The position numbers were made by a program, and so were the translations under genes. Source: Selaginella tamariscina (lineage: Eukaryota > Streptophyta > Lycopodiopsida > Selaginellales > Selaginellaceae). Taken from it: a stretch of 64,000 nucleotides of DNA. The notes under the pieces were generated by a model that searched no databases, had not been told where the DNA came from, and worked only from the letters and a program-made list of their open reading frames with translations. Within the stretch, counting starts at the first letter, position 1. Each line of letters starts with the position of its first letter. The stretch spans positions 18,962 to 82,961 of the forward strand of contig PUQB01000868.1 in the NCBI GenBank assembly GCA_003024785.1, written 5' to 3'. Below, in pieces: positions 50,340-63,639 of this stretch.

Positions 50340-50780
50340 AATAGTTGACAGTTGTTTGATTCTTAAGTAATTAGGTTTATCACTTAGTTATTAATAAATT
50401 AATTTTTAAATTAAACCTTTAACTCTTGAATTTATTATTAAGATTTTATATTTATGCCTAAGTATTTAATAACCTTTAACTTTTTTATAATTTTAACTTA
50501 ATTAAGTTAAATTAATTGTGACATGGTATAGGATATCAACTGTCTAATGACAAATTTAAGATAATCATTGGATGTATTAAAGATTTGGAGGAGTACACTC
50601 CGACAAACACAAAACTTGGTAAGTCCTTAGTTTATCATTGAACTTATTTATGTATACATGGTAGAACCCATCTTAACCTCGTGAGTTTAATATAATTATT
50701 AAATTAAATTTAAAAATAGCAAGATTTAAAATGATAGGTGTAAATTAAGAACAGACTAATAAATTTATTATATAAGACAT
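50340..50780. other. AT-rich non-coding stretch
   Basis: No gene or domain seen. Confidence 0.6.
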
Positions 50781-51074
50781 AGGGCCAGTCACACTGACCT
50801 TTAACTTAACTTACTTAAGTTTTAAGTATTTTCACCAATTCCCTTATTTAAAACAATAAATTAAGTGCTATAGTAACTCAGATTAATTTTTAAGGGTCAC
50901 TTAAAATATTTGATGTGTATTCACATGTGTGAAATTAAGTTAAGAGATTATATGTGAATGACATGCCTTGAACTTAATTTTATATTTAAAACTTCAGTTA
51001 CTTTAAAAGCTTAACTTAAGAGCTAGTGTGAAAAGAAATCACCCTGAACCCTTAAGTTAAGTTAAGGGTGACCC
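50781..51074. repeat. Candidate MITE with imperfect terminal inverted repeats
   Basis: The left end AGGGCCAGTCACACTGACCT followed by TTAACTTAACTTACTTAAG mirrors the right end, which read in reverse complement is GGGGTCACCCTTAACTTAAC. Size about 290 bp, AT-rich, no coding capacity. It ends 40 bp before the F-box gene start and so may lie in its promoter. Confidence 0.5.
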
Positions 51075-51114
51075 CGTATATTTATGACCGCCTGAGTCGA
51101 TTGCTTTTTGGGAC

Positions 51115-52486
51115 ATGAGGGGGGCCAGATGGGATGCATTTGATGTAGACAAGGGTTGCTGCGGTGCATTTGAGCGTCTCACAGAGCGTACACTTGTGCT
51201 CTATATCTTCACTTTCTTGGATCTTCAACATATTTTCAAGCTCCGAGCTGTCTGCAAATCTTGGTATGATGCAGTGCTGTCTCCTCCATTCATTCATCTA
51301 TTCAGTAACAAGATCCCCCTGGATCCATGGGCTGTATTCCGTGTTCGAACACAGGAACCTCCTGACAGGTATATATCACACACACACACACACACACAAA
51401 ACACACACGCCTCTTTCAGGTATGAAGATATCGGTAGCTATGAGTATAATCCTGATTTGCATTACGGTGAGTTTGATTATGAAATGAAGCTGCAAGCCCA
51501 CGCTGAGCTTTGGCGTCCTGGGATGGAGAATGAAATCCGTAAGAAGACAGGGTTACCACTAGGTCCACCGGGCTCCCAGTTTGTGGCACTGTGTGGTTCC
51601 AATGGTCTTGTTTGTGGGAGGTTGATGGAACATAAGCGCACGTTAACTTTAGCTGTGGGAAACCCAATCACCAACAAGTGGAAGACGCTCCCTTATCCGC
51701 ATATTCCATCTCATGTTCAGCACCCTCGACCTGCATATCTCTCCATTTTTATGGAAGCCACAGATGCACACTACCAAATCGTCGTCTTTTATTGGAGTAG
51801 CATCCCAAATGAGGAGGGACTGATACTCATTGAGGAGGAGGATGTCCACAAAGTTGATGTTCAACAATACGATTCAAAGAGTGGAGAGTGGGAAAGCGGC
51901 CCGGCTTTTGATCCTGAATCCTCCTGCGGTTCACCCCTCAGAGGTTATGCCTTTCATGTCTCGGTTGATGATGTACTTGGAGCATATGATCCATGTACAA
52001 AGGCTTGGTCACACGTAGTCATTCCGAGGCCTGTGTGTGCAGATTATGGTATGGAAAACTGGAGTGTATCCTTCGTTGGTGTTTTCATGCACACGGGTAA
52101 GCACTTCCTTGCAACTGTTTTAGATAAAGCGGAAGAGCTTCAAGAACTGGGGCTTGCTATATGGGAGATGGATCAGAAGTATTCAAAATGGCGTCTTGTA
52201 TCTAGAGTGCTGTCTAAAGAGTTGTATGGACCGAATTGGGGGCTGTCACTTGGAAACAGGGACATGAAGGTGCAGCTTGTGGGGATTTGTGTTCATATCT
52301 ACATTCTATAGGAAAGAGGCCTTCGGGGAATGGCCTCCTGTTGCTTACGACATGGCACGCGCTAAATGGTACTCGTGCGTTAGCAACACCGAGTTCCACA
52401 GGAACGAAACAACCTTACAATCTTGTCTTAACTATGATATTGAGTGTAACTATGTCATAGTTCCCAACTTAGCTGCTGTCCCTTGA
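51115..52486 (+). CDS. F-box protein with a 51-nt CA-repeat intron; one frame break near the C terminus
   Basis: The start at 51115 gives an F-box at residues about 20-62 (LTERTLVLYIFTFLDLQHIF, KLRAVCKSWYDAVLSPPF). Such proteins link targets to SCF ubiquitin ligases. A beta-propeller-like C-terminal region follows (VALCGSNGLVCGRL, AVGNPITNKWKTLPY, GYAFHVSVDDVLGAYDP), as in plant F-box/kelch-type proteins. The segment 51369-51419 has GT...AG ends and a CTCTTTCAG acceptor; it is almost wholly (CA)n, 51 nt long and stop-free, so it can be spliced or read through in frame. The frame shifts by one base near 52285; the continuing frame (FVFISTFYRKEAFGEWPPVA) runs to a stop at 52484-52486. About 440 codons in all. 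Confidence 0.8.
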
Positions 52487-52526
52487 CGACGCAGAACAGG
52501 TGGGTTTAATCCTTCATAATACTACC

Positions 52527-52528
52527 TG

Positions 52529-52572
<44 letters not shown>

Positions 52573-52620
52573 TATATATATATATAGAGAGAGGAGAAGA
52601 GAGGAGAGAGAGAGAGAGAC
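52527..52620. repeat. (CT)n-(TA)n-(GA)n foldback microsatellite
   Basis: A pyrimidine run, a short TATATATATA centre and a purine run are self-complementary over about 30-40 bp per arm. It lies about 40 bp after the F-box stop, possibly in its 3' UTR. Confidence 0.9.
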
Positions 52621-53250
52621 ACTTATGTGTGTGTGTAAACTTCTGAGTATCTTTGCTGGTCTCAAAACTTGCATTACTGCACTATGACAGACCACACTGG
52701 ACTGCGTTTTATGTTAATGTTCATTTAAGCAGAGAGATAACTATGATGTCACATTGATGGAAATCTCTCTCTCTCTATATATATATCTATATCTATAGAT
52801 ATATATATATATATATATTGTAGTGACCTCATATGAATCAGAGATCAAAACTGCAGAATCAGATATTCAAGAAAATAAACCGGCTCATTATTATAAATAT
52901 TGAATATGTACTCAAACTTTCAGTCTTTATATGTGTATTCAAAATGTACGCTGACATGTTAATACTGCACGCTCTAGCCAATTGAGTTAATCCAGCTCAT
53001 CATTAATGTAAACTATGTCCCGGACAGGCAGTTGTGAAAGAGCACCATGGCTTATTGAACAGGCATATGCTGAGAGCATCATTTTTCCACATCCCAAGAC
53101 ACGGCTCGCTTCTTCGACCTTCCCCTTCCCAGATCTTTCATACCTCTTACCACGGCATCTTTTGAGTATCTCTCCATTCTTGAGTTTTCTCTTTAAATAC
53201 GAAAATATTAAATATTTATTATATTATCTTATAATATAAGTTTATTCGTG
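52621..53250. other. Non-coding stretch with microsatellites
   Basis: (CT)n and (TA)n near 52766-52818. A 74-codon open frame at 53015-53239 shows no recognisable domain and is not supported as a gene. Confidence 0.5.
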
Positions 53251-55690
53251 TTAAGGTTAGGGTTAACAACCTTAACCTTAAATTAGTTTAACATAATTTA
53301 AGTATGAAAAAGAGTTAAAAGTTATTACATACAGATTAAGTGTGCAAGGAGAGGAGAAAGTTAAATTATCACATAACTTAGAAAGACATGCACAATTACT
53401 CGACTTGACTCAGTAATTTAACTTTCTTAACTCTCTAAAGTCACCACTATCTCGAGTTATCACATACACAATAACTTTAAGAGAGAGTTTTAAATTATTA
53501 CAGCTTTAAACATTGAGACAGTTGGGTAGAATTTTCAATCCCACCTAAAAAGAAATACAAAGGTGAAGTTTGCATTGCATAAATCCCTTTTTTATTTGGT
53601 ATGATTACTCATTTTTTATTATATAATAAATTTTTTCAATGTGTGTATCTGTCTTTGTTTTGTGTTTGTCATCAATGCTCTGTTAACAATTGTCTTAAAT
53701 CTTAAATGTGTGGTATTAACAACCACCTCATTTGGGATCGGCTAAAAGTATTGAGAAATTAAGGGTTTGACCATTATAAGTATAGTGAGACTGATACCAA
53801 TCCCAACATAACAAAGTCTATACATAATAAAATTAATATAGACAATTGTTACCTAAATTCTAATGTGTGTTATCAATACCCCATTAACATCATTTTAAAT
53901 TCTACTTAACAATTATTTTAAATTTCATTAAATAGTTATTTTAAACTCTAACAATTAATTTAAATTCAATCCAATAATTATCCTAAATTAGGTTAAGGAT
54001 AATTACATAGTTAAACTACAATCTTAAAGATAAACTCATTAAATTGATTAAGTTACAACTTAGAAATGAATTCGTTAGGTTAAGAATAAGAAAAATAAAA
54101 TCATTAGGACGTTAAGAAGTATTGATAAACCTATGAGCTTAATAATAAAATTACCATGTCAAGAATAATAATTTTATTATTCATTTAAGTTAAAATAATA
54201 ATTAAATAAATAATAAATTATTATTAAATAATTAAATTAATTTTAGATCTTAACCCACATAACATCATTAAGCTATTGAATCATGTATGAATCATGAATA
54301 ACGATGCATAACATAGATGATTATGACTAAAGTTGTTTAAGTAATTAAAGATAACAATTGCGTTAAGGGTAAACCCACTGAGTTAAAGATAATAAGGTTA
54401 AGAATTTAAATTAAAAATAAACTCATTAAGTTAATTAAAATAACATAAGTAAGAATTATTAAATAGTTAATCCCAAACATAAAACTTATGAAGTTAACTT
54501 AGTAAGGGTTATTAATAATAAGGATAAACTCACTTAACCTTTTACTAAGTTAAAGATCATTAGGTAAACTTAAGAACTTAAAGATAAACTCACTAGGTTA
54601 AGAATAATAATTAAATTAAAAATATAACTTAGAAATAAATTTATTAGGTTAAGGATAATAATTATATTAAGAAAAAAACTCATTATATCAAAAATAATAA
54701 AAAGATTAAGAATTTATTAATTAATAAATTATTATTAAATAATTAAATTCACCAAATATGGTTATTATCTTTTCAAAATTGAAATGTTATAATTAATATC
54801 CTCAATCATCAAAAACAACATTAGCCATAAAAAAAATTTATTTTTAACATAAATGGCCGATATGTTAACTATAAATTTAGATAGGCATTACATGTGCATT
54901 ATGTATGTCATAGAGACAAATGTTTAATAATGAACTTAATTAAGTCAAAATGCATTTTTCTAATTGATTTTAACATGATATCATTGATTTTTACATTCAT
55001 GAACATGTACATAAGTAATAGTTAAGAATTGTTTAGACATTATATCAAGAAATAAATTATTATTAAGTATTAATTTAAAATGCTGAGCCAATGTCAAAAT
55101 ATTTTTCTATGTTGCATGATGGTGAATATAATCAATTTAATTCACATGGTTAATCGTAACATATCAAATTGGTTTTGATGTATTAGGATCAGCATGTCAT
55201 ATTGTCGAACTTAATATTGAATAGTATATTGAACTCACTAGGTTATTATTAAATTAAATGTAATTATTAAAAGTATCATCAGCCTTATTAAACATTTTGT
55301 TAAAATAATTAAGACAAATATAATTCTCATATTAGATTTCTAATGTTAATCTGTTTTACTACTGGTGGATACCCATTAAAACATGTAAGAAATTCATGAA
55401 GTGCACATTTAATAAACTAGTGATAATAATCAATAATTATATAACTAATGATAAACCTAAAGCAGTCGAAAAATTTACAAAAGAATTCTTAGATTTGTGA
55501 AGTTAAACTGACCTATATATGATACATTTCTTTAGATATATTCATATAAAAAAACTTAGTGTGTTCGTGTAACAAAGAATATTCGTGTATATATGTATGT
55601 AGATATATATATATATAACATAAAAACATCGATATTGACATATGTGCTCTTCTGCATAATCAAAACGTATTATATTCCCTTATTATCTTT
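53251..55690. repeat. AT-rich stretch with a degenerate short repeat
   Basis: Between about 53980 and 54700 words like AACTCATTAGGTTAAGAATAA recur every 30-60 bp with strong divergence, giving the look of an old satellite. No coding content. Confidence 0.5.
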
Positions 55691-55724
55691 TATTCAAGAC
55701 GAAAACATCACATAATAAAGTTCA

Positions 55725-56829
<1,105 letters not shown>

Positions 56830-57015
56830 GCAAAAACTTTACTGCCATGTCATCTGCAACGTCATTGTCCCGTCAGCCACCACATCATCATCTTGTTAGC
56901 CATCATCATCCCATCAGCAACCACGTCATCAGTCCGTCACCAGCCACGTCCACTGCCCATCAGTAGCCATGTCATCATCCCGTTGGCAACCACGTCTTCC
57001 ATGCATTCATGTCTC
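56830..57015. repeat. Degenerate minisatellite of about 20-27 bp
   Basis: Repeated CATCATCCC(A/G)TCAGCAACC and CACGTCATC words. The open frame across it is repeat-derived. Confidence 0.75.
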
Positions 57016-58508
57016 CTCTTACTAGCAACCACCCAGGTGGGTTCCATCTCCATCTTACATGAGTCTGCTGCTAATTTGCTCCTAGTACGGTATCTATACA
57101 TGCTCCATCAGGTCCCGCTCGTTCGAAGTCCCCCCTTTCTCGCATTACTTCATGGTGAGATGACATCGCAACTACCAATGTCATCCAAAAGAAAGTCACT
57201 GTGCATTGGATTCACCACTACTGACTTTTGAATACGCGTGCATTGCACGCATGCCATATCAACCACATCGTGCACCCTCATGTAAAATACCAATGAACCA
57301 AGGACATACCCAGAGGCTCTTCCACTATATCTAGCACTAATCCTGGTTTGAAGCTCGACAGCCCAGTGCCCTCCACTGTTATTGCCCACACCTCTACTGA
57401 CTTGGAGACATGGCATGCATGTTCTCCCAGACATGCCACTTCTTAACTCACCAAGGTGCTTCACACTTCTCTCTCACACACACACTCCCAGAAGTAGTGC
57501 CTCTTTGACTCTAAGGTCCCGCATGCTTCGCATCCATGGTATGGCAGCCTCACACATTCCCACGCATTACAAGGCTGTTTTGCAGCAGCAGCCACATCAT
57601 GGACTTGACCAAGAAGGTCATGCACCCCTCCATAACTCCCTCTCGAACTCCCTACTCAGTTCTCTTGGCAACCCTACCCCATGTAGATGATGTGAATAAA
57701 TGTCTACATTAGGATCCATAGTTAATATGCGGACAAAAAACATAATACATATGGATGCAGAGGGTGTGACTGTTGACGGGGTATGTTCTTTCAATTATGA
57801 ACTTGTTGCATGAATAACTTGGGTACTGAGAGATGGTGATGGTGCATGTTCCATGTGAGCCCCTTTCATTTTAAGACAATTGAAATACTTGCTAAAGCGG
57901 TCTTTTACCCTTGTGACCCATAAGCTTGGCGATAAACTATTGAATGCTCCTATGTTCTTATTTGCTTTGTTTAACACTTTTTACTTGCTTCTAATTTACT
58001 TACCCTTGTTATTGGAACATATCTGGAAAGGGGTGTTATCAAAAATTTCAATCTTGTGCATGTAAGGGTGTTCTTGATAGGTGTTTAAGCAAAGGAATTA
58101 TACACCATATAAAGAGAGAAGCTTACTCTCATCAAAAATTTAATCTTCTCGTATTAAATTTGTTTCTTCCATACAAAGGTCAAATAGATCCTTGAGGAAC
58201 TTTTTCCACATATTTTCTAAAATGGTAAATATGAATGATGTTACCTGAAAAGACTTTAACATTTATTAAATCATCCCAACCACAGAACATTATCAAAGTT
58301 TTGACCTGGTACCACAAAAACAGCTTGCCAGGTGCCAACTCTGAAATCTTCTTTTGGAAACCCCACGAAATCTGGTAAAATAACTTGTATTAGGAACTCA
58401 AGCCCCTAGCTAACTAAGTCCAGAACGAGGCTCACCTTGTGAATTAGGATACGCATACCATTCGAGCTATAGGTATCATTCCTAACTTGGCGTGGTTGAG
58501 GCAGCTGG
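57016..58508. other. Unassigned stretch between minisatellite and chromovirus
   Basis: More GC-rich than other gaps up to 57690, with open frames of up to about 100 codons on both strands, but no domain recognised. After 57700 AT-rich and featureless. Confidence 0.5.
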
Positions 58509-59123
58509 TGTCAGGCCACGATCCAGGATCCCAAGAATAGGAAGGCTTGACTTAGGAACAGGACCGAGAGTAGGACGGAACTAGGAACAGGAACAGGACA
58601 GATCCAGGAGCAAGACAGGATCAGGATAGGATCCAGAAGCAAGATAGGATCCAGGAATAAGACAGGAACAGGACAAGATCCGGGAACAAGACAGGAGCAG
58701 GACAGGATCCAGGAGCAGGATAGGAGCAGGACAGTAAACAAGACAAGAACAAGACAAGACGAGATTGATTGTAGTAAGACTGGTGTTGATAATAACTGAT
58801 TGTACAACAATTAGGTTGGAGCTTTTATGCTCACAACTCCAAGAGCTAATCTAGGCATGAGTGCTAAAAGTGGTTGCATACATGCAAAAGTGATTGCATG
58901 CATGCAGAGGCTAAGATGAGTCCACATGTCCCTTATCCTTTAGGCATATCCTGTGGCATATCATGTAGGAATATCCTGCAACCGTATCCTGTGTCCGGAA
59001 TCCTGGTAGGAATATCCTGTAGGAAAGTCCTGCAACCCATATCCTGTATCCAGAATCCTGTAGGAAAGTCCTGCAACCCATATCCTGTATCCGGAATCTT
59101 GTATTCTGTATCGGGTCGTGACA
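58509..59123 (-). repeat. 3' LTR of the minus-strand chromovirus
   Basis: On the minus strand it starts TGTCACGACCCGATACAG and ends GGCCTGACA. It contains two tandem-repeat zones: AGGATA/ATCCTGTA words (58940-59110) and CAGGA/CCTGT words (58530-58760). Same termini as the LTR at 61011-61547. Confidence 0.88.
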
Positions 59124-59137
59124 ACACCTCCTTCCTA
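59124..59137 (-). promoter_or_regulatory. Polypurine tract of the minus-strand chromovirus
   Basis: AGGAAGGAGGTGT on the minus strand directly precedes the LTR start. Confidence 0.75.
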
Positions 59138-61010
59138 AAGACGAGTTCCACGAGTCTTGGGACCTGGTTTAGCAAGATAATGCCGATGGAAGGCAGCAAC
59201 CTTGGAAGAAGCATGGAGTAAGTTGGATGCAGGTTCCCAAGTGCGATCAGTAGGCAATACCCTTTCCAATCCACCAAGTATTGGAGTTGGTGGTGATGAA
59301 GACGAGAATCAAGGATGGCTGCAATTTCGTACTCAAGTTCAATGTCAATGACCACAGGAGGGGGAGGAGAAGAAACACGACCGGGAAAAGAAGAAGGATG
59401 ATACGGCTCCAATAAGGAGGTGTGAAACACAGGATGAAGTTTCACCGTGGATGGTAACTCGAGTCGGAAAGCTACAGGATTTACCTCTGCCATGATCCTG
59501 TAAGGGCCCAATCGTTGAAAATCCAACTTAGAAGAAGGCTTGTTGGTGCGAATGTGTCGACGAAAAAGCCACACGAGATCACCAATCTTGTATGCAGGTG
59601 CCGGCTGACAGTGAGCATCAGCATGATGCTTGTATCGTTCTTGTGCCTGCTGAAGATGAACTTGGAGATCATCCTATACCTGCCGAAGATGCTGAAGACG
59701 ATCCTGTACTGTAGGAGCGGAAAAAGAAGAAGCGGGAGGAGCAAAGTCAAAACGTGAATGGTGGCCTGTAAGAGCAAAGAAAGGTGTCTGTACTGTAGAT
59801 CCATGAACGGAGTTGTTGTAGGCAAACTCAGCCATTGGAAGAAGGTCCAACCAGTTGTCCTGCTGGTAACTGATGAAGCAACGAAGATACTGTTCTAAGG
59901 TCTGAATTGTGCGTTCGGACTGCCCATCGGTTTGTGGGTGATATCCTAAAGAAAGATCTGCTTTAACCTGTAGATTCCAAAGAAGCTCTCACCAAAACTT
60001 GGACATGAATTGTGGACCTCGATCGGAAACAATGCTCTCAGGAAGACCATGATGTCGGAACACCTCATGGATCACCAACTCGGCAGTTGTCTGACCTATA
60101 GCTATCTTGTTGTAGGGTAGGAAATGAGCCTGCTTGGTGAAATGGTCAACTACCACAAGAACTGCATCGAATCCACGAGAATGAGGAAGATCTGTGAGGA
60201 AATCCATAGAAATGGATCTCCAAGGAGCAGAAGGAACAGGAAGAGGATGAAGAAGACCAGAGGGTGCATGATGAGACATCTTCGACCTGCTACAAGTGTC
60301 ACAACTCCGTACAAACCTCTCCACAAAACCTCGCAACCCAGGCCACCAATAGTTGCGAGTCACCAACTCCACTGTCTTGGCCACACCAAAATGTCCTATA
60401 GCCGGGGTATCATGACAATCCTGTACCACACGAGTCCTGGAAATACCAACAGGAACGTACAGGAGACTTTCCCGGTACAGGAGTCCATCTTGTATGGTGA
60501 ACAGGTTGTAGTCTGGACGGGAACTGGAGGAAGAGGAATTTGCAACGTCAGGATGAATGTGTGAGAACACATTCTTTGCCAAGTCGTCTGTAGCAAGCTG
60601 CGAACGGACGTCCTGTAGGAGTGTTGAATTTGCTAAAGCCTGATGAACCTGCAGTGCCGCAAGCCGGAATCGATCAGGACCCAACAACACTTGCCTTTGA
60701 CAGTCAAATGCAGGATCGCCCGGGCTTGGTGCAAGGTTAGAGCGCCTAAACAATGCGTCCACCTTGCCATTCTGAAAACCGGGCCTGTAAACGATGACGA
60801 AGTCAAAACGTGATAGAAACTCCGCCCACCTAGCCTGTCGTCGACTGAGAACTCGAGCCGTTTGAAAGTACTCCAGGTTTTTGTGATCCGTAAGAACTTG
60901 TACAGGATGTGCAGCACCTTCCAGGAAATGCCGCCACTCCTCAAACGAATCCACAATGGCCTTGAGTTCCTTGTCATGAATCTCGTAATTGATCTCTGCC
61001 GACAGGAACT
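59130..61010 (-). pseudogene. Minus-strand chromovirus: RNase H, integrase and chromodomain
   Basis: RNase H end at 61010-60750 (HDKELKAIVDSFEEWRHFLE, LTDHKNLEYF). Integrase zinc-binding region at about 60430-60250 (GHFGVAKTVELVTRNYWWPG, CDTCSRSK). Integrase core with D in SMDFLTDL, D in VSDRGPQF, then broken after 59989. GPY region and chromodomain at 59574-59150 (LGPYRIMAEVNPVAFRLELP, HPVFHTSLLEPY, EYEIAAILDSR, YLVDWKGY) with a frameshift after KGY. Non-functional. Confidence 0.9.
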
Positions 61011-61547
61011 TGTCACAACCCGATACATGATACAGGATGCAGGATACATGATTCCGGATACAGGATACAGAATGCAGGATTTCGGATACAGGATACGGGT
61101 TACAGGATATGCCTGCAGGATTTCTACAGGATATACCTATAGGATATTCCTATAGGATATGCCTATAGGATATGCTACAGATATGCCTAGAGGATAAGGG
61201 ACACTATTCTTAGCTCATGACTAGATTAGACTCATGACTAGATTAGCTTGGAGTTGTGAGCATAAAAGCTCCGACCTAATTGTTGTACAATCAGTTACTA
61301 TCAACACCAGTCATTCTACGATATTCTTGTTCTTGTCTTGTCTTTTCTTGTCTTGCTCCTTGCCTCCTGCTCTTGCTCCTGGATCCTGTCTGTTCCTATC
61401 TGTTCCTGATCCGTCCTGTTCCTGTCCTCTCCTGATCCTGTCCTGTCTGTCTGTTCCTGTTCCTAGTTCCTGTCTGTCCTTCCTGTTCCTGAGTCAAGCC
61501 TTCCTCTTGGAATCCTCTACTTCCTGTTCCTGGATCGTGGCTTGACA
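61011..61547 (+). repeat. 5' LTR of the plus-strand chromovirus
   Basis: Starts TGTCACAACCCGATACAT and ends GGCTTGACA. The GTTGTGAGCATAAAAGCTCC block (TATA-like CATAAAAG) near 61255-61275 is shared with the other LTR. It contains GGATATNCCTATA-type and CTGTTCCTG-type minisatellites. Confidence 0.88.
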
Positions 61548-61637
61548 GTTTGATAGTAACTGCTTTCATAGCTCTTCGTTTCCAGCTACTTTTTTTTCCT
61601 TGTTTTTTCCTTCTTTTCTTTTTTTCTTTCATAGATC

Positions 61638-62612
61638 ATGGCTGATTTTGAGCACTTTCAACGCGAGCACCAAATGTTGCTTCATGAGCTGGCCACTTTG
61701 CGCCAAGTGGTCACCGATCTGCAAGGCTCCACCCATGCGGCACATGCAGCTGCTGATGCATCCTCCAAGGCTGCTGCGCAGGCTCTCTCTCAGGCATCGG
61801 TGGTTCCTTCTTCATCGAACTTTTCTCCGGAGCCGAAGATCAGCATGCCAGAGAAGTTCAGTGGCAACCGTGCCGATTTCCAAGGTTTCCTGAATCAGAT
61901 CCGGCTCTTGATCCGCATGCAACCACGCCGCTACTCGACGGATGCACAAAAGGTTGGCCTTTTGGCATCCTTACTAAGTGGATCTCCACGAGCTTGGGTT
62001 GCTCCCTTGCTGGAGCGTGACGACCCATTGATGGAAGACTTTGAAGGTTTCGTGGCTGCCTTTGAAGCCTGCTTTGGAGATCCTGATAAGTACCGTTCTG
62101 CATGCACAAAGTTACGGAGGCTCACACAAGGATCCAGACCAGCTTCCGTTTATGCATCCGAATTCCAGCAATTGTGCACGAACATTCCATGGGACGAGAC
62201 TGCATTGATCGAACATTTCCGTTTTGGGCTGAGGGATGACGTGAAGGACCTTCTCCTTACGTTACCGGATGCTCAAACGTTAGCGGAGATCATGCAACAG
62301 GCCGTTCGCTGCGACAACCGTTTGTTCGAGCGCCGTCAGGAAAAATTCCGTCAGCAGTTCCTGCCAACCAATCCTGTAGCCGTAGCACATGTTCCTACGA
62401 CACCTTCTGGAGCAGTTCCTATGGAGGTTAACAATCCAAGCGTGGCCCACTTTCAACTGCTGAGAAGCAACGTCGTCGGGGTGAGAACCTATGCTTGTAT
62501 TGTGGTGCAGCAGGACACAAGGTGGCGGAATGTCCTAATAAAGCCAGGAAGTTCAAGACGCGTGAAGCCGAAGCTGAAGTTCAGTCGGAAAACTTCAATG
62601 TCCACTTCGTCT
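61638..62612 (+). CDS. Plus-strand chromovirus: gag
   Basis: [20 protein letters not shown], then a capsid-like region ([60 protein letters not shown]). Near 62450 the frame shifts by one base; in the new frame a CCHC knuckle [14 protein letters not shown] is at about 62490-62530, and the frame ends near 62612. Confidence 0.88.
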
Positions 62613-62639
62613 AGGAGCCGCGAAGTTGGACGTAGGTGC

Positions 62640-63040
62640 AGGCTCCATTGGTGCTGCTCATACCATTCCATCACTCAAGTTTCCTGTACACATTCGCCTC
62701 AATAATCGAGAGCTCAAGGAGTTTGCCCTGTTAGACACTGGTGCAAATGCATGTTTCATGGATGACACTTTTGCAGCTCAGCATGGCATTCCGGTGGTGA
62801 AGTTGAAGCGTGCAATTCCTGTAGAGGTGGCCGATGGTCGTTTGATTGCTTCTGGCGCAGTTACCCACGCTACCACACCTCTCTCTTGCATCATGGTGCA
62901 TTCAACTGTTCGATTTCCTTCAACTTGATCAAGACTCGGTCGACTCCCATCATTTTTGGCATGCCATGGTTCGTTGTTGCAAATCCGCAGATCGACTGGA
63001 GGTCTAGGACGCTCACGTTTTCCTCTCCAGCAGCCAGGAT
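62640..63040 (+). pseudogene. Plus-strand chromovirus: protease
   Basis: FALLDTGANACFMDD (active DTG) and, after a frame break near 62910, IIFGMPWFVVANPQIDW, which corresponds to the usual ILG.PWL..HNP.IDW flap region of gypsy proteases. Confidence 0.88.
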
Positions 63041-63049
63041 CAATCCTGT

Positions 63050-63420
63050 ACCTTCCTGCGTGCAGGATACATCCTTGGTGTCTGAGGCAGTACAAGCTAC
63101 AGGATTGACCGTGCCTGTTCCTGTACCAGTGTTGAAGACTCTCCTCGACAGGATTCACCTCATGTCAGTTCCTCAGCACATCCGCAGGCTCTCCACTCCT
63201 GTAAGTTTGCGGTTCCTGTACAGGGTTCTTCCAATCCTGTATCAGTGTCGAAGGTTCCTCCTCAACAGGATCCACCTCCTGTTGATCGTCAGCACACTCA
63301 CAGGCTCCCTCACTCCTGTGCACCACGGACTTCTGTACAGGATTCTTCCAATCCTGTACACTGTCAACATCCACACAGGTTTCTTCCAATCCTGCCTCTT
63401 TTTTACTCTGTTTCTGTTCC
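63050..63420 (+). repeat. Tandem repeat in the protease-RT linker
   Basis: Recurring TTCTTCCAATCCTGTA, ACAGGATTC/ACAGGATCC and CCTCAGCACA/CGTCAGCACA words with a period of roughly 100 bp. Similar CCTGTA/CAGGAT words fill the LTRs. Confidence 0.7.
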
Positions 63421-63639
63421 ACCCCCCAAGATCCTTCCTCTTTTTCATCACAGCCCTCCTTGCTCCTCTCCGAGTTCTTACCACTACCATGCATGAACTT
63501 ACCACTGATCCTGCTCCTTTCCACCTTTTTGCCTTTCAAGTAACTCCTACGTCCTCTTCTACCTTTCCTGTGTCTGACTCTCCTGTTTTTCAATCTCCTT
63601 CCTACTCCTTTCCTTCTCCTCCTTCTTCTCTACCATCCA

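Larger units (their letters stand above)
58509..61010 (-). mobile_element. Chromovirus (Ty3/gypsy), 3' half, interrupted at 61010
   Basis: On the minus strand RNase H, integrase, chromodomain, polypurine tract and 3' LTR follow in order. The 5' part is cut inside RNase H at 61010, exactly where another element's LTR begins; the rest probably lies beyond the window. Confidence 0.9.

Noticed and set aside
53015-53239. 74-codon open frame after the F-box gene
   Set aside because: No homology recognised, ends in AT-rich low-complexity text and lacks splice or promoter context.
56893-57231. 112-codon open frame
   Set aside because: Most of it is translated minisatellite; the remainder has no recognisable domain.
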